A stretch of DNA of 64,000 nt, from positions 1 to 64,000 of the forward strand of contig CAIQBW010000008.1 of NCBI GenBank assembly GCA_903870165.1, in the 5' to 3' direction. A program made the translations under genes and the position numbers. Within the stretch, counting starts at the first letter, position 1; each line of letters begins with the position of its first letter. A model generated the notes under the pieces. The model saw only the letters and a program-made list of their open reading frames with translations. It was not told the DNA's origin and did no database searches. Below, piece after piece: positions 53,336-61,913 of the stretch. This DNA is from an uncultured Methylophilaceae bacterium. Its GTDB lineage: Bacteria; Pseudomonadota; Gammaproteobacteria; Burkholderiales; Methylophilaceae.

Positions 53336-54799
53336 ATGTCCATTACCCTAAAACAAAATTTAGCCATCGCGGATGAGAAATTATTAATCTCTCAATCACA
53401 TCTTTTATTTGTGTTGCCTGCTGAGCGCCCTAAAAATTTACCGTTTTCTGATATTTTGGATGCCAAGCTTAGACGTACCAGCAAGAAATATACCGATTTA
53501 AGTAAGTCTGCTGTTGTGGCTGATTTGCCTCATGGTGCTGTGGCAAGCTGGGTCGTGCTGGAGGATGGCTTGTCGCCGTTTAAGCGGCATACCTTATTGC
53601 GTAAAGCGATAAAGCCCTTGCTGGATGAAAAACCAAAGGCGCTAGCAATTTCGGTTTTTGGCACAGAAGAAGTGCGTAAACAATCAGCAGAAGATGCGTT
53701 TTATGTGGCAAGTGTGAATGCGGCTGAGCTTCCCCAGCGCAAGGGTGCGGAATCGCAAAAAGAGTCTCAGTCACAAGTGTTGGATGTTATGGGGGTGTAT
53801 GGCTGGCAAGATGTGGATGGTTTTGCGGACATTCAAGCGCTGGTTGCAGGGAATGTATTGACGAGAACACTCACGATGATGCCGCCAAATGAGCTTAATC
53901 CTACCCAATATTGCGCTAAAATCGCCGAACTTGCAAAATTGAATGGCTGGCAACATCAGGTCTTTGATATGCCAAAATTGACCCAAATGGGTGCGGGCGC
54001 TTTTGTGGCAGTTGGACAAGGCTCTGATCCGCAAGATGCAGCGATTGTGCATCTCACTTATTTACCTAAGGATGCTCAGAAGCACATTGCGCTGGTAGGG
54101 AAGGGCATCTGTTTTGATACTGGTGGACATAATCTTAAGCCGGCTAAATATATGAGCGGCATGCATGAAGATATGAATGGTTCTGCTGTGGCTTTGGGTG
54201 TGTTGCTTGCTGCTACAAAAGCGAAATTACCAATCAAGATTGATTGCTGGCTCGCAATTGCGCAAAACCACATTGGACCGCTTGCCTATAAACAAAACGA
54301 TGTGGTGACCGCGCTCAATGGCACCACCATTGAAATCGTGCATACCGATGCCGAAGGTCGCATGGTGTTGGCGGACACATTGACGTTAGCTTCCCGTGAA
54401 AAACCAGACTGGATGGTGGACTTTGCAACACTGACAGGTAGCATGGTGAGTGCCTTAGGTGACCGTTACAGTGGTGTCTTAGGTAATAAGCCTGAGCTGC
54501 TTTGTAAAGCTGTAGGTGTAGGGGCTGCTGTGGGTGAGCGGGTTTGCGCCTTCCCATTCGATGATGACTATGACGAGGATCTGGAGAGCAGCATTGCTGA
54601 TGTAAAACAATGCACGTTAGAGGGCGGCGCCGACCACGTTCATGCTACTCGGTTCTTGGCGAAGTTTATTGAGAACGACACCCCGTGGTTGCATGTGGAT
54701 CTTTCTTCATACAACCGCAAGGGTGGGTTAGGTGCTGTGTCAAGTGATGTCAACGGATTTGGTGTTGCGTTGACGTTTGAACTTCTTAAGCGGTATTAA
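53336..54799 (+). CDS. M17 leucyl aminopeptidase family protein
   Basis: Cytoplasmic metallo-exopeptidase of the PepA family. The C-terminal catalytic domain shows HIALVGKGICFDTGGHNLKP (Lys and Asp metal ligands), MHEDMNGSAVALGVL (third Asp), IEIVHTDAEGRMVLADTLTLA (NTDAEGR signature, with His in place of Asn) and FATLTGSMVSALGDRYSGVL. The N-terminal domain is unlike PepA itself, and NLKPAKYMSGMHEDM replaces the usual SLKP..MDEMKYDM. The 487 residues make it a PepB/PepA-like peptidase of its own subgroup. It is divergent from aceE and overlaps the next gene by 4 bases at the 3' end. Confidence 0.88.
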   Translation: MSITLKQNLAIADEKLLISQSHLLFVLPAERPKNLPFSDILDAKLRRTSKKYTDLSKSAVVADLPHGAVASWVVLEDGLSPFKRHTLLRKAIKPLLDEKPKALAISVFGTEEVRKQSAEDAFYVASVNAAELPQRKGAESQKESQSQVLDVMGVYGWQDVDGFADIQALVAGNVLTRTLTMMPPNELNPTQYCAKIAELAKLNGWQHQVFDMPKLTQMGAGAFVAVGQGSDPQDAAIVHLTYLPKDAQKHIALVGKGICFDTGGHNLKPAKYMSGMHEDMNGSAVALGVLLAATKAKLPIKIDCWLAIAQNHIGPLAYKQNDVVTALNGTTIEIVHTDAEGRMVLADTLTLASREKPDWMVDFATLTGSMVSALGDRYSGVLGNKPELLCKAVGVGAAVGERVCAFPFDDDYDEDLESSIADVKQCTLEGGADHVHATRFLAKFIENDTPWLHVDLSSYNRKGGLGAVSSDVNGFGVALTFELLKRY

Positions 54800-55560
54800 T
54801 TAAAAGGGAAGGCGACGATCGATTTAATGACCCAGTCGTCTTCCGCTTTTTGGTAGCCGTGGCCGATGCCAAAATTTACATCCATCCCTTTTACCTTAAA
54901 GTCAGCTGCTAGATAGGTAGTGTGCTCTTGGTTTTTCCAGCCTTGTAGATTACTGACCGGCCCTAATCCTGCATAGTGCTCAACGCCCAGCTCAAGATCT
55001 TCATTGATTTTGCGCTTGATCATGAATGCAGGCTCAAAACTCGCTGTGTGCATCCCGCCTTTTGAAAGCGGGATCTCCACGATTGGATTAACGACAAATG
55101 TCCATTCGTCTATATGGGTGCCAATGACTGGACGCAACTCCATGTTCCACATAGAGTCGGTGACCTTAAGTGTGCTATACCCAAATTCAGTGTTGAGTCC
55201 CCAAAAGAAATGCTCATCCTCTGCTTGTTGGTGCATATATTTAAGGCGTGGCCGAAGTCCTGTGAGATAAAAGTTCCCATCACTGGATAATGCGGTTGGA
55301 ACATAGAGACCGGCTTCAAACTCTTTGTTGATGCCATAAGAAAACTCCGCCTGCGCCTGAAAGCGATGGTTTGACACAAGCTCACCAGGGTGACTGACCG
55401 CTGTTGAACCTTGTGGTACGTAGTTTAGATGGAGCTCTAATCCGTACTCGCCTGGTGCATTCATTTCATCTGTGTATACCTGAATCTCGTCAGGCGCTCC
55501 AAAAGCGTTGGCCGACGCAAGGGTACTTAATGCGATGATGGATGCGTATAGTTTTTTCAT
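54796..55560 (-). CDS. Outer-membrane beta-barrel-like protein of unknown function
   Basis: Not assigned to a named family. From ATG 55560, which has a gaga ribosome-binding region upstream, the protein has a signal peptide (MKKLYASIIALSTLASANAFGA) and about 230 residues of alternating beta strands: YGLELHLNYVPQGSTA, FEAGLYVPTALSSDG, FYLTGLRPRLKYM, WTFVVNPIVEIPL, LELGVEHYAGLGPV, MDVNFGIGHGY. It ends in a hydrophobic strand VKSIVAFPFN. This pattern is typical of small outer-membrane transporters. It ends 4 bases inside the aminopeptidase gene. The substrate, if any, is unknown. Confidence 0.75.
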   Translation of the reverse strand: MKKLYASIIALSTLASANAFGAPDEIQVYTDEMNAPGEYGLELHLNYVPQGSTAVSHPGELVSNHRFQAQAEFSYGINKEFEAGLYVPTALSSDGNFYLTGLRPRLKYMHQQAEDEHFFWGLNTEFGYSTLKVTDSMWNMELRPVIGTHIDEWTFVVNPIVEIPLSKGGMHTASFEPAFMIKRKINEDLELGVEHYAGLGPVSNLQGWKNQEHTTYLAADFKVKGMDVNFGIGHGYQKAEDDWVIKSIVAFPFN

Positions 55561-55623
55561 GTTATTTCTCGGTCGCAAATTAATAGTTAATGATAGTCGT
55601 TCTTCGGGATGGCGAAATATTTT

Positions 55624-56622
55624 TTACTGATGCAACCAAGCCCCTAGGCTTAGCAGCATTCTCTGATAACGCTGCCCATTTAAAATGGCATCTAGATTTT
55701 GATAGGCGAAATTGTCGCACGGTGAAATCAGGAACTGTGATAGCCATTCTAAGTCTTGAATAATGCTAAGCGTGTCTCGATCTGTCGCGCGATAGCCACT
55801 GTAGGCGAGTGCGCTTGCAAGCCGACTATTCGCAAGCTTCATGTGGTAAATCGCAGGTGTGTGGTTGACCCTCTTTAAGATTTCTTGATTCTCCTGCATG
55901 CTGGTGAGTGCTTCTTGCATGATTTGCTTCGTGGTCGGCGGCTGTTTATAGCGCTTGATATTCATGGCCTGTGTATGAGTTTTAATCAAGGGCTGTGGAC
56001 GTAAGTAACGATAGCCCATCTGTGCCTTACTGCCGTTTTCAATGCTTAATGGAATGTCTTGCTGCAATGCTAATGCGAGTTCAAACAGGTGATAAGCATT
56101 GCCTTGCTTGAGTTCGATCTCTAACTCTTCAATGGGGCAGATATGTTCGCAGGCTTTGTCAGTAGAATTTTTGAGGTCGCCAATATCCACAGAAACCTCA
56201 ATCACTGAGTCGTCGGGATATTGAAGCAACCAGTCAGTGCGAACAACATCCACGATAAACACGGGTTTGAGCGAATCTCTTAAGCGGAGATCGGCAAAGA
56301 TATTTTTTAAATGTGGCTCGGTAATCTTGTTAAAGTCAGGCTCGTTTCTGGTGAGCAAGTCCTCCCACTCGAGTCGCTGATGCAAGCCGCCCACAGATTG
56401 CCCGGTACTTTTGATCGCTTGAAACCAGCTTCCCGCCATGCTTCGGACACGTAAGTTGAGACCTGCATCCAGTAAAGATAGATCCGGGGTGTCGTAATAG
56501 ATGCTGACGAGTTTGCGTGTCCACGGCGCCTCTATTAAACGCTCAGTAATAGCAGGGTGCTTGTTTAAGAGGTGCGCGCTGGATTCTGCAATGCGAAGCT
56601 TGAGTTCGATTTCGTTGGCCAT
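55624..56622 (-). CDS. CYTH-domain protein with degenerate CHAD-like C-terminus (inorganic triphosphatase type)
   Basis: The N-terminal 200 residues form a CYTH triphosphatase tunnel: EIELKLRIAE (the ExExK signature), VSIYYDTPDLSLLDAGLNLRVR, IEELEIELKQG. E. coli YgiF, the tripolyphosphatase of this kind, has CYTH followed by CHAD. Here the following 115 residues are shorter than a CHAD domain (about 230), and the histidine-rich helices are largely lost; only YHMKLANSRLASAL resembles the conserved segment. It ends 38 bases after sixA. A polyphosphate or tripolyphosphate role is inferred from the CYTH core. Confidence 0.8.
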   Translation of the reverse strand: MANEIELKLRIAESSAHLLNKHPAITERLIEAPWTRKLVSIYYDTPDLSLLDAGLNLRVRSMAGSWFQAIKSTGQSVGGLHQRLEWEDLLTRNEPDFNKITEPHLKNIFADLRLRDSLKPVFIVDVVRTDWLLQYPDDSVIEVSVDIGDLKNSTDKACEHICPIEELEIELKQGNAYHLFELALALQQDIPLSIENGSKAQMGYRYLRPQPLIKTHTQAMNIKRYKQPPTTKQIMQEALTSMQENQEILKRVNHTPAIYHMKLANSRLASALAYSGYRATDRDTLSIIQDLEWLSQFLISPCDNFAYQNLDAILNGQRYQRMLLSLGAWLHQ

Positions 56623-56660
56623 GAGTTGCTATTGTGGCTTGAGCGAGACGGCTAGGATGA

Positions 56661-57113
56661 CTAAAGCATCTCAGGAGAGATAACCGCACGAATGATCGCT
56701 TGCTCTTCCTCTGCACGAATTCGGCTAGCAATCCACCAAATTGAGGTTTTTTTGACGCACCAGAAGTGTGTTTTACGCGTCATGGCGATGGCCGCTGCCA
56801 CACCTAAGGTGGGTTGGTGGCCGACAATCAATACGGAGCCTTTGCTCGTATCCCAGTTGGCTGCTTTCAATAAATCGTGAGGGGAGCCGCCAGGTGCAAG
56901 TTCGGGAAGTGTTGTAAACGGAAGTTCAAGCGCGCTCGCAGTTTGCTGGGCGCGCTTGGCAGGGCTCACCAAGATCTGTGTATCTTTAGGCAAGCGGGGC
57001 TTAAGCCAGTCCGCCATTTTTTTGGCTTGCTCATGACCCTTTTCAGTAAGTGCACGTTCGTCATCTGGGTAGCCCTCTTCGGCTTCCGCGTGACGCCATA
57101 AAATTAGTTCCAT
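56661..57113 (-). CDS. sixA: Phosphohistidine phosphatase SixA
   Basis: Histidine phosphatase family protein that removes phosphate from phosphohistidine, first described on the ArcB HPt domain. The 150 residues hold ELILWRHAEAEEGYPDDERALTEKGHEQA (catalytic RHA/RHG motif), LVSPAKRAQQTA and LIVGHQPTLGVAAA (second catalytic His). Length is typical. It sits just upstream of the CYTH gene, and both are often near polyphosphate genes. It is divergent from the RpfE-type gene. Confidence 0.9.
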   Translation of the reverse strand: MELILWRHAEAEEGYPDDERALTEKGHEQAKKMADWLKPRLPKDTQILVSPAKRAQQTASALELPFTTLPELAPGGSPHDLLKAANWDTSKGSVLIVGHQPTLGVAAAIAMTRKTHFWCVKKTSIWWIASRIRAEEEQAIIRAVISPEML

Positions 57114-57155
57114 CGTCGGGATTGATTTCGTTCAAATGTATGTAAAAATGGTATA

Positions 57156-57188
57156 GCGAAAAATGATTTTTTGAAAGTGATTTTTCGC
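57156..57188. repeat. Inverted repeat between sixA and the RpfE-type gene
   Basis: GCGAAAAAT and ATTTTTCGC are perfect 9-base arms separated by 15 bases, in the divergent gap. It could be an operator shared by the two genes. There is no T tract and both flanking genes point away, so it is not a terminator. Confidence 0.45.
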
Positions 57189-57220
57189 CTGATTGGCCCG
57201 TAAACGCTTTGTCTCGAGAA

Positions 57221-58198
57221 ATGAGTGATGATTTGAATTTGGATGTTTATTTACCCCGTTTTGCCCAGTTCCTGCTGAGCGGCGATGACGCGAGAGCTTT
57301 TGCTAAGCTATGCGCAGTCGGCACATGGGAGGTGGATGCTAAGCATCCCATCGAGGCAAGCCTTTGCAAGCAGTTTGGTATAAAAAAGCAGGCGGATTGG
57401 CCTTTGGCACCGCTTGCATTGATGGGTGAGGGTGAAGAGCAAAAAACAGGGTATTGGTTGTTAGCGCATCCCGTACATTTTGTGTTGCAGCGTGACTACT
57501 TTACCCTAGGTGATCTAGTGCGTTTAAGCACGGATGAAGTGAAGTCATTGTCAGCAGATCTCAATCAACACTTCGCGCAAGAGGGCTTCAGTTTCTTGCC
57601 AAGTAAGGCGGGTGATTTTCTATATCTGCATGTGAATGGTGATGTGGATGTCACCACTTTTTTGCTGTCTGAAGCCATGGGGCGGGATGTTGGCAAGCAT
57701 ATGCCATCGGGCAAAGATGGCATGAAACTTCAGGCTTTACTCAATGAAGTGCAAATGCTTTTGCATGACCATCCAATGAATCAGGCGCGGGAGCAAAACG
57801 CCTTGTCGCCCGTGAATAGCCTTTGGCTTTCTGGTGGCGGACGTGTTGAGTCAATGAATCAGTCAGCGAAAGAGTTAAGTGTTCAATTTTTTGCGAGCGA
57901 CATCTTTAGTTTTGGGTTAGCCAAGTGGGCTGGCATCCCTTGCCAAACATTAGCGGCAGCTGATAGGGCATTAAAGCCAGCAGGTGATGTGGTGGTGGTG
58001 ACGGATAACCATGACTTGGAACGGGATTGGTTTGCACCGTTATTGCAAAGGCTCAAGAAAAAAGAGCTTAAGGCCCTGCGCTTTCATTTTGATGTGCACG
58101 GCATGACGTTTACGCTAAACCTTAAATCGCTCGATACTTGGAAGTTCTGGCGGAAGGCATCGCCAATCTCTTCTTATTTTAATGTAGTGGACGCTTAA
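57221..58198 (+). CDS. RpfE-type/phosphoglycerate-mutase-like conserved protein
   Basis: A 325-residue soluble protein of the family found next to recJ in Xanthomonas (RpfE) and many betaproteobacteria, often annotated as a regulatory or alkaline-phosphatase-type mutase protein. Visible features are YLPRFAQFLLSGDDARAFAKL, ALMGEGEEQKTGYWLLAHPVHF, FLYLHVNGDVDVTT, and VNSLWLSGGGRVE, then VVVVTDNHDLERDWFAPLL. The ORF track begins at a TTG; ATG 57221 is preferred. Its biochemical role is unknown. It is followed by recJ after 3 bases, so they are cotranscribed. Confidence 0.75.
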   Translation: MSDDLNLDVYLPRFAQFLLSGDDARAFAKLCAVGTWEVDAKHPIEASLCKQFGIKKQADWPLAPLALMGEGEEQKTGYWLLAHPVHFVLQRDYFTLGDLVRLSTDEVKSLSADLNQHFAQEGFSFLPSKAGDFLYLHVNGDVDVTTFLLSEAMGRDVGKHMPSGKDGMKLQALLNEVQMLLHDHPMNQAREQNALSPVNSLWLSGGGRVESMNQSAKELSVQFFASDIFSFGLAKWAGIPCQTLAAADRALKPAGDVVVVTDNHDLERDWFAPLLQRLKKKELKALRFHFDVHGMTFTLNLKSLDTWKFWRKASPISSYFNVVDA

Positions 58199-58201
58199 AC
58201 A

Positions 58202-59908
58202 ATGGTCAGTATTGTGAGACGTTCTTTTAATATGGATGTGGCTGATGGTTTGGCCAAAGATGGTGTGATGCCCCTCTTGGCAAGGGTATTGGCGGCGCGG
58301 GGCATTGCTCAGTCCGCACAGCTCGATGTATCACTCGCTAAACTGGTTCCTCCCGAGCGGCTTACTAATGCGCCCCAGATGGCGGTATTACTTGCTGATG
58401 CGATCGCACAGAAGCAGTCCATCTTAGTGGTCGGGGACTATGACTGTGATGGCGCCACGGCCACGGCGGTTGCGATGTGTGGGCTGCGAAGCATGGGCGC
58501 ATCGGTCGACTATCTAGTGCCCAACCGTTTTGAGTATGGTTACGGCTTAACCCCTGAAATTGTTAAGCTCGCTGCAAAGGCCAGTCCCGATATCATCATC
58601 ACGGTCGATAATGGTATTGCGAGTGTAGAAGGCGTCGAAAAAGCGAACAGTCTAGGCATCAAGGTGCTCGTCACAGACCACCATTTGCCGGGGGATGAAA
58701 AACCAGCCGCAACCTGTATCGTGAACCCGAACCAGCGAGGGTGTGATTTTCCGAGTAAAAACCTAGCAGGCGTCGGCACGATTTTTTATGTGATGCTGGC
58801 GCTTCGTGCTGAGCTTCGAAGTCGCGGCGTGTTTACTGATAAGCCAGAACCTAACCTAACGGAGCTCTTGGATATCGTGGCGCTTGGCACGGTGGCTGAC
58901 TTGGTGAAGCTTGATGACAATAATCGTATTCTGGTGGAACAGGGATTGCGCCGTATTCGCGCGGGTAAAGCATGCCCAGCCATTCGCGCGCTTCTTAAAT
59001 TAGCCGGGCGAGATGCCTCAAAAGCCAACGCGCAGGATTTAGGTTTTAGCGTGGGGCCAAGGCTCAACGCTGCCGGGCGGCTCGATGACATGGCGCTCGG
59101 CATTGCCTGTTTGATTTCGGATGATGAAACTGAAGCCACTGTCATGGCGCAGCGACTTCATACCATGAATTTAGAGCGCCGGGCGATTGAAGCAGATATG
59201 CAGGAGGCGGCGAGTATTTCTTTGGAAGAAGTCGATGTCAGCGGCCAATTTAGTTTGAGTATTTTTGAGCCGGATTGGCACCAAGGCGTGATTGGTATTT
59301 TGGCCTCGCGTGTCAAAGAGCAATTTCACCGCCCGGTGATTGCCTTTGCATTAGGGGGTGATGGCAACCTCAAAGGCTCTGGGCGCTCGATTAAGGGCTT
59401 ACATTTGCGTGACGCTTTGGATCTTGTTTCGAAACGGCATCCAGATTTAATTCTAAAATTTGGGGGTCACGCAATGGCAGCTGGTCTGACGATCCCGCAT
59501 CACGGCTTTGATCGATTTAAAACCGCTTTTGAAGAGGTCGCAGCGAGTTTGCTCACGCCGGCTGACTTAGACGCGGTGATTGAAACCGATGGCTCGCTGG
59601 CCGCGCATGAGGTGGACTGGGATGTGGCTGTCGCACTTGATAAACAAGTCTGGGGACAGGGCTTTCCAGCCCCACTCTTTAGTGATGAATTTTTTGTGAA
59701 GTTGCAAAAGGTCGTCGGTGAGCGGCATTTAAAGCTTTCGCTCCAAAAGGTGGATGATCAAACGGGCCGCATGTTCGATGCGATCTATTTTCAGCAGGCC
59801 ACCTTCTTGCCGCCCAAAGTACAGGTCGTGTATGAGCTTCAGACCAACGAGTTTAACGGTCGCCAGGGTGTGCAGCTCAATATACGCCATTGTGCGCCGC
59901 TTGAGTAA
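58202..59908 (+). CDS. recJ: Single-stranded-DNA-specific exonuclease RecJ
   Basis: 5'-3' exonuclease on single-stranded DNA for recombination and mismatch repair. The 568 residues include the DHH phosphoesterase motifs VVGDYDCDGATATAVAM, IITVDNGIAS, VTDHHLPGD and ALGTVADLVKL, the DHHA1 segment with KFGGHAMAAGL (GGH), and a C-terminal OB-fold. Complete. Cotranscribed with the RpfE-type gene, the order seen in Xanthomonas and other relatives. Confidence 0.96.
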   Translation: MVSIVRRSFNMDVADGLAKDGVMPLLARVLAARGIAQSAQLDVSLAKLVPPERLTNAPQMAVLLADAIAQKQSILVVGDYDCDGATATAVAMCGLRSMGASVDYLVPNRFEYGYGLTPEIVKLAAKASPDIIITVDNGIASVEGVEKANSLGIKVLVTDHHLPGDEKPAATCIVNPNQRGCDFPSKNLAGVGTIFYVMLALRAELRSRGVFTDKPEPNLTELLDIVALGTVADLVKLDDNNRILVEQGLRRIRAGKACPAIRALLKLAGRDASKANAQDLGFSVGPRLNAAGRLDDMALGIACLISDDETEATVMAQRLHTMNLERRAIEADMQEAASISLEEVDVSGQFSLSIFEPDWHQGVIGILASRVKEQFHRPVIAFALGGDGNLKGSGRSIKGLHLRDALDLVSKRHPDLILKFGGHAMAAGLTIPHHGFDRFKTAFEEVAASLLTPADLDAVIETDGSLAAHEVDWDVAVALDKQVWGQGFPAPLFSDEFFVKLQKVVGERHLKLSLQKVDDQTGRMFDAIYFQQATFLPPKVQVVYELQTNEFNGRQGVQLNIRHCAPLE

Positions 59909-59955
59909 TGCCGTGTCCAAGCGTAGAATTCGCGTCATATTTAAAGGGTTGAAAT

Positions 59956-60717
59956 ATGCGCCGTAAGCTTGTTGTTGCGAATTGGAAAATGCATGGGTCG
60001 ATTGCTCAAAACCAGCAGTTGTTCGAGGCGTTCAAACAAAAACTCGCGCATATTGATCATGTCGATTTCGCGGTCTGTGTACCATACCCTTACCTCTTTC
60101 AAGCGCAGGTCGTCCTAGGCGGCACGAATATCGCCTGGGGGGCGCAGAACGTGGGTAAATATCCTGTCGGCGCCTATACCGGTGAGGTGGCAGCCAGTAT
60201 GCTGCGTGACTTCGATGCAAGTTACGTTATCCTAGGTCACTCTGAACGCAGCACGGCTTACTGCGAGAGCGGTGAGAATATCGCGGCTAAATTTGTGACG
60301 GCAAAAAATGCAGGCTTAACGCCGATTTTGTGTGTGGGGGAAACCTTGCAAGAGCGTGAGGCTGGGATGGAGCAAGCGGTGGTCGCCGAGCAGTTAGACG
60401 CGATTTTGCTCAGCCAAGGCGGCGCGATCTTTGATCATGCTGTGGTGTCGTATGAGCCGATCTGGGCGATCGGCACGGGCTTAAGTGCGACGCCTGAGCA
60501 GGCGCAGAGCATGCACGAGTTCATCCGTCGACGCATTGCTGCTTACGATGCCAAGGCTGCGAATAGCTTGCGCATCCTCTATGGGGGTAGCGTAAATCCC
60601 GTAAATGCGTCACAATTACTAGTTATGCAGGATATTGACGGCGGCCTCATCGGACGCTGTTCATTAGATGCGAACGATTTTGAAAAAATTTGTCTTGCTG
60701 TAGCTTCAGCGCGTTAG
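59956..60717 (+). CDS. tpiA: Triosephosphate isomerase
   Basis: Interconverts dihydroxyacetone phosphate and glyceraldehyde 3-phosphate. The 253-residue barrel has VVANWKMHG (catalytic Lys), [10 protein letters not shown] (His), [17 protein letters not shown] (Glu and the flexible loop) and [11 protein letters not shown]. Complete. It starts the conserved tpiA-secG-tRNA-Leu block, and links to the Entner-Doudoroff genes through glyceraldehyde 3-phosphate. Confidence 0.98.
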   Translation: MRRKLVVANWKMHGSIAQNQQLFEAFKQKLAHIDHVDFAVCVPYPYLFQAQVVLGGTNIAWGAQNVGKYPVGAYTGEVAASMLRDFDASYVILGHSERSTAYCESGENIAAKFVTAKNAGLTPILCVGETLQEREAGMEQAVVAEQLDAILLSQGGAIFDHAVVSYEPIWAIGTGLSATPEQAQSMHEFIRRRIAAYDAKAANSLRILYGGSVNPVNASQLLVMQDIDGGLIGRCSLDANDFEKICLAVASAR

Positions 60718-60749
60718 TCAGTTTAAGCCTATTTGGAAAATAAGAGATT

Positions 60750-61088
60750 ATGGAAAATTTAGTCACAGTGATTCACGTATTAGCAGCCGCTGGTGTGATT
60801 GGCCTCGTTCTATTGCAGCACGGCAAGGGTGCTGATATGGGCGCAGCTTTTGGTAGCGGGGCATCAGGTAGTCTATTTGGTGTGAGCGGTTCATCTAATT
60901 TCATGAGCCGTGCCACAGCGATCTGCGTGGCTGTGTTCTTCACAACGAGTTTAACGCTCGCTTATCTGTCTGGCCACCGCGCTGACCGTGTGAGCGTAGT
61001 GAAAGCAGTCGCAACTCAGCAAGCAGCACAAAAACCTGCAGTAGCGCCCGTAGCGCCTGCGCCAGCAAACAAGGAAGTTCCTCAGTAA
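60750..61088 (+). CDS. secG: Preprotein translocase subunit SecG
   Basis: Small subunit of the SecYEG channel in the inner membrane. The 112 residues have two membrane helices (LVTVIHVLAAAGVIGLVLL and ATAICVAVFFTTSLTLAYLSG) around the conserved QHGKGADMGAAFGSGASGSLFG loop, and a Lys/Ala/Pro-rich tail. It lies 32 bases after tpiA and directly before a tRNA-Leu gene, an order conserved in proteobacteria. Confidence 0.96.
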   Translation: MENLVTVIHVLAAAGVIGLVLLQHGKGADMGAAFGSGASGSLFGVSGSSNFMSRATAICVAVFFTTSLTLAYLSGHRADRVSVVKAVATQQAAQKPAVAPVAPAPANKEVPQ

Positions 61089-61096
61089 ATAAATTC

Positions 61097-61181
61097 GCGG
61101 CTGTGGTGGAATTGGTAGACACGCCATCTTGAGGGGGTGGTGACGAAAGTCGTGAGAGTTCGAGTCTCTCCAGCCGCACCA
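61097..61181 (+). tRNA. tRNA-Leu (anticodon GAG)
   Basis: An 85-nucleotide class II tRNA with acceptor stem GCGGCTG/CAGCCGC, discriminator A and encoded CCA. The D-arm is GGTGGAATTGGTAGACAC, the anticodon stem CCATC/GGTGG encloses TTGAGGG (anticodon GAG at 61131-61133), a long variable arm TGACGAAAGTCG follows, and the T-arm holds GTTCGAGTC. It reads CUC/CUU leucine codons. It starts eight bases after secG, as leuU does in E. coli. Confidence 0.97.
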
Positions 61182-61230
61182 TATCATACATAAGTTGTTA
61201 TTAAAATTTGAGCCTGAAGTCTTAATTAAT

Positions 61231-61259
61231 TTTAACTGAACCAGCTTAGTGTTTATAAT
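61231..61259 (+). promoter_or_regulatory. Sigma-70-like promoter of the RodZ-like/bactofilin locus
   Basis: TTTAAC, a 17-base spacer and perfect TATAAT lie in the AT-rich gap between tRNA-Leu and the HTH gene, about 56 bases before the TTG start. Confidence 0.5.
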
Positions 61260-61314
61260 TCTCAGTTTTAATCATTGATTCATTGGGTTAGCTTTGAAAA
61301 AAGGTAATTTTTAA

Positions 61315-61854
61315 TTGGATAATTTTAAGCTGAAATCATCTTTGTCTCAGGGAATTAATCCTCAAATTGCTGTTGATTTAGGTCATCAACTAAAGTCCGC
61401 CAGGACTGCCAAAAATCTTTCTATTACGATTGTTTCTAGAGCGCTTGTCTTGACAGAGAGGCAGGTCAATGGGTTGGAGGTGGGAGAGTTTTCGTCTTTC
61501 TATACTCCCGACTTTTATGTTCGTGCACTAAAAAAATATGCAGTCTTCCTAGGTTTAGCTGAAGATATTTCGTTATTGTCTGATTCGCTTTTAGAGATGC
61601 CGGCAATTAGCTTGCATGAGAGGCTTGTTAAAAAATTAGGTTTGTGGTCTTCTATATCGAATCAATTTAAAGCAAGTAATAGCTATGTTTTTGAGATTCT
61701 ATTTTTTAAAATTAATAAGCGTTTGTTTAAAATTGTTATTTTGATGATTTTGTGTTTCTTCGTGTTTTGGGGATACATTCAAAGTGAACGTAAAGCGGCT
61801 GAAGGAAAGCCTATTGATCTACACCGAGAAGAAGTTGAGAAAGGGCACCTCTAA
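61315..61854 (+). CDS. RodZ-like protein: cytoplasmic HTH domain and single membrane helix, no periplasmic domain
   Basis: The N-terminal 100 residues are an HTH_25-type RodZ domain (DLGHQLKSARTAKNLSITIVSRAL, LTERQVNGLEVGEFSSF, YTPDFYVRALKKYAVFLGL). After a basic linker come a membrane helix (LFKIVILMILCFFVFWGYI) and a short 25-residue charged tail. RodZ tethers MreB to the membrane and normally ends in a DUF4115 beta domain; here that is missing. The start is TTG with aagg ten bases upstream. Context with bactofilins suggests a membrane tether for a cytoskeletal scaffold. That role is inference; the HTH could also be an ordinary regulator. Confidence 0.75.
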   Translation: MDNFKLKSSLSQGINPQIAVDLGHQLKSARTAKNLSITIVSRALVLTERQVNGLEVGEFSSFYTPDFYVRALKKYAVFLGLAEDISLLSDSLLEMPAISLHERLVKKLGLWSSISNQFKASNSYVFEILFFKINKRLFKIVILMILCFFVFWGYIQSERKAAEGKPIDLHREEVEKGHL

Positions 61855-61878
61855 TCAGTCATGCATGAAATTAAATAA

Positions 61879-61913
61879 GGAGACTGTTTGCGTTATCGAT
61901 GAGTCCCTTTTTT
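61879..61913 (+). terminator. Probable terminator after the RodZ-like gene
   Basis: GGaGACT and AGTCCC pair with one bulged A around a 16-base loop, followed by six T. The GC content is modest, so it may be partial. It would give the bactofilin genes a transcript of their own. Confidence 0.45.

Noticed and set aside
60940-61191. Minus-strand frames (83 and 78 residues) covering secG end and tRNA-Leu
   Set aside because: They read through the antisense of secG and the tRNA; this is a well-known kind of false frame over tRNA genes.
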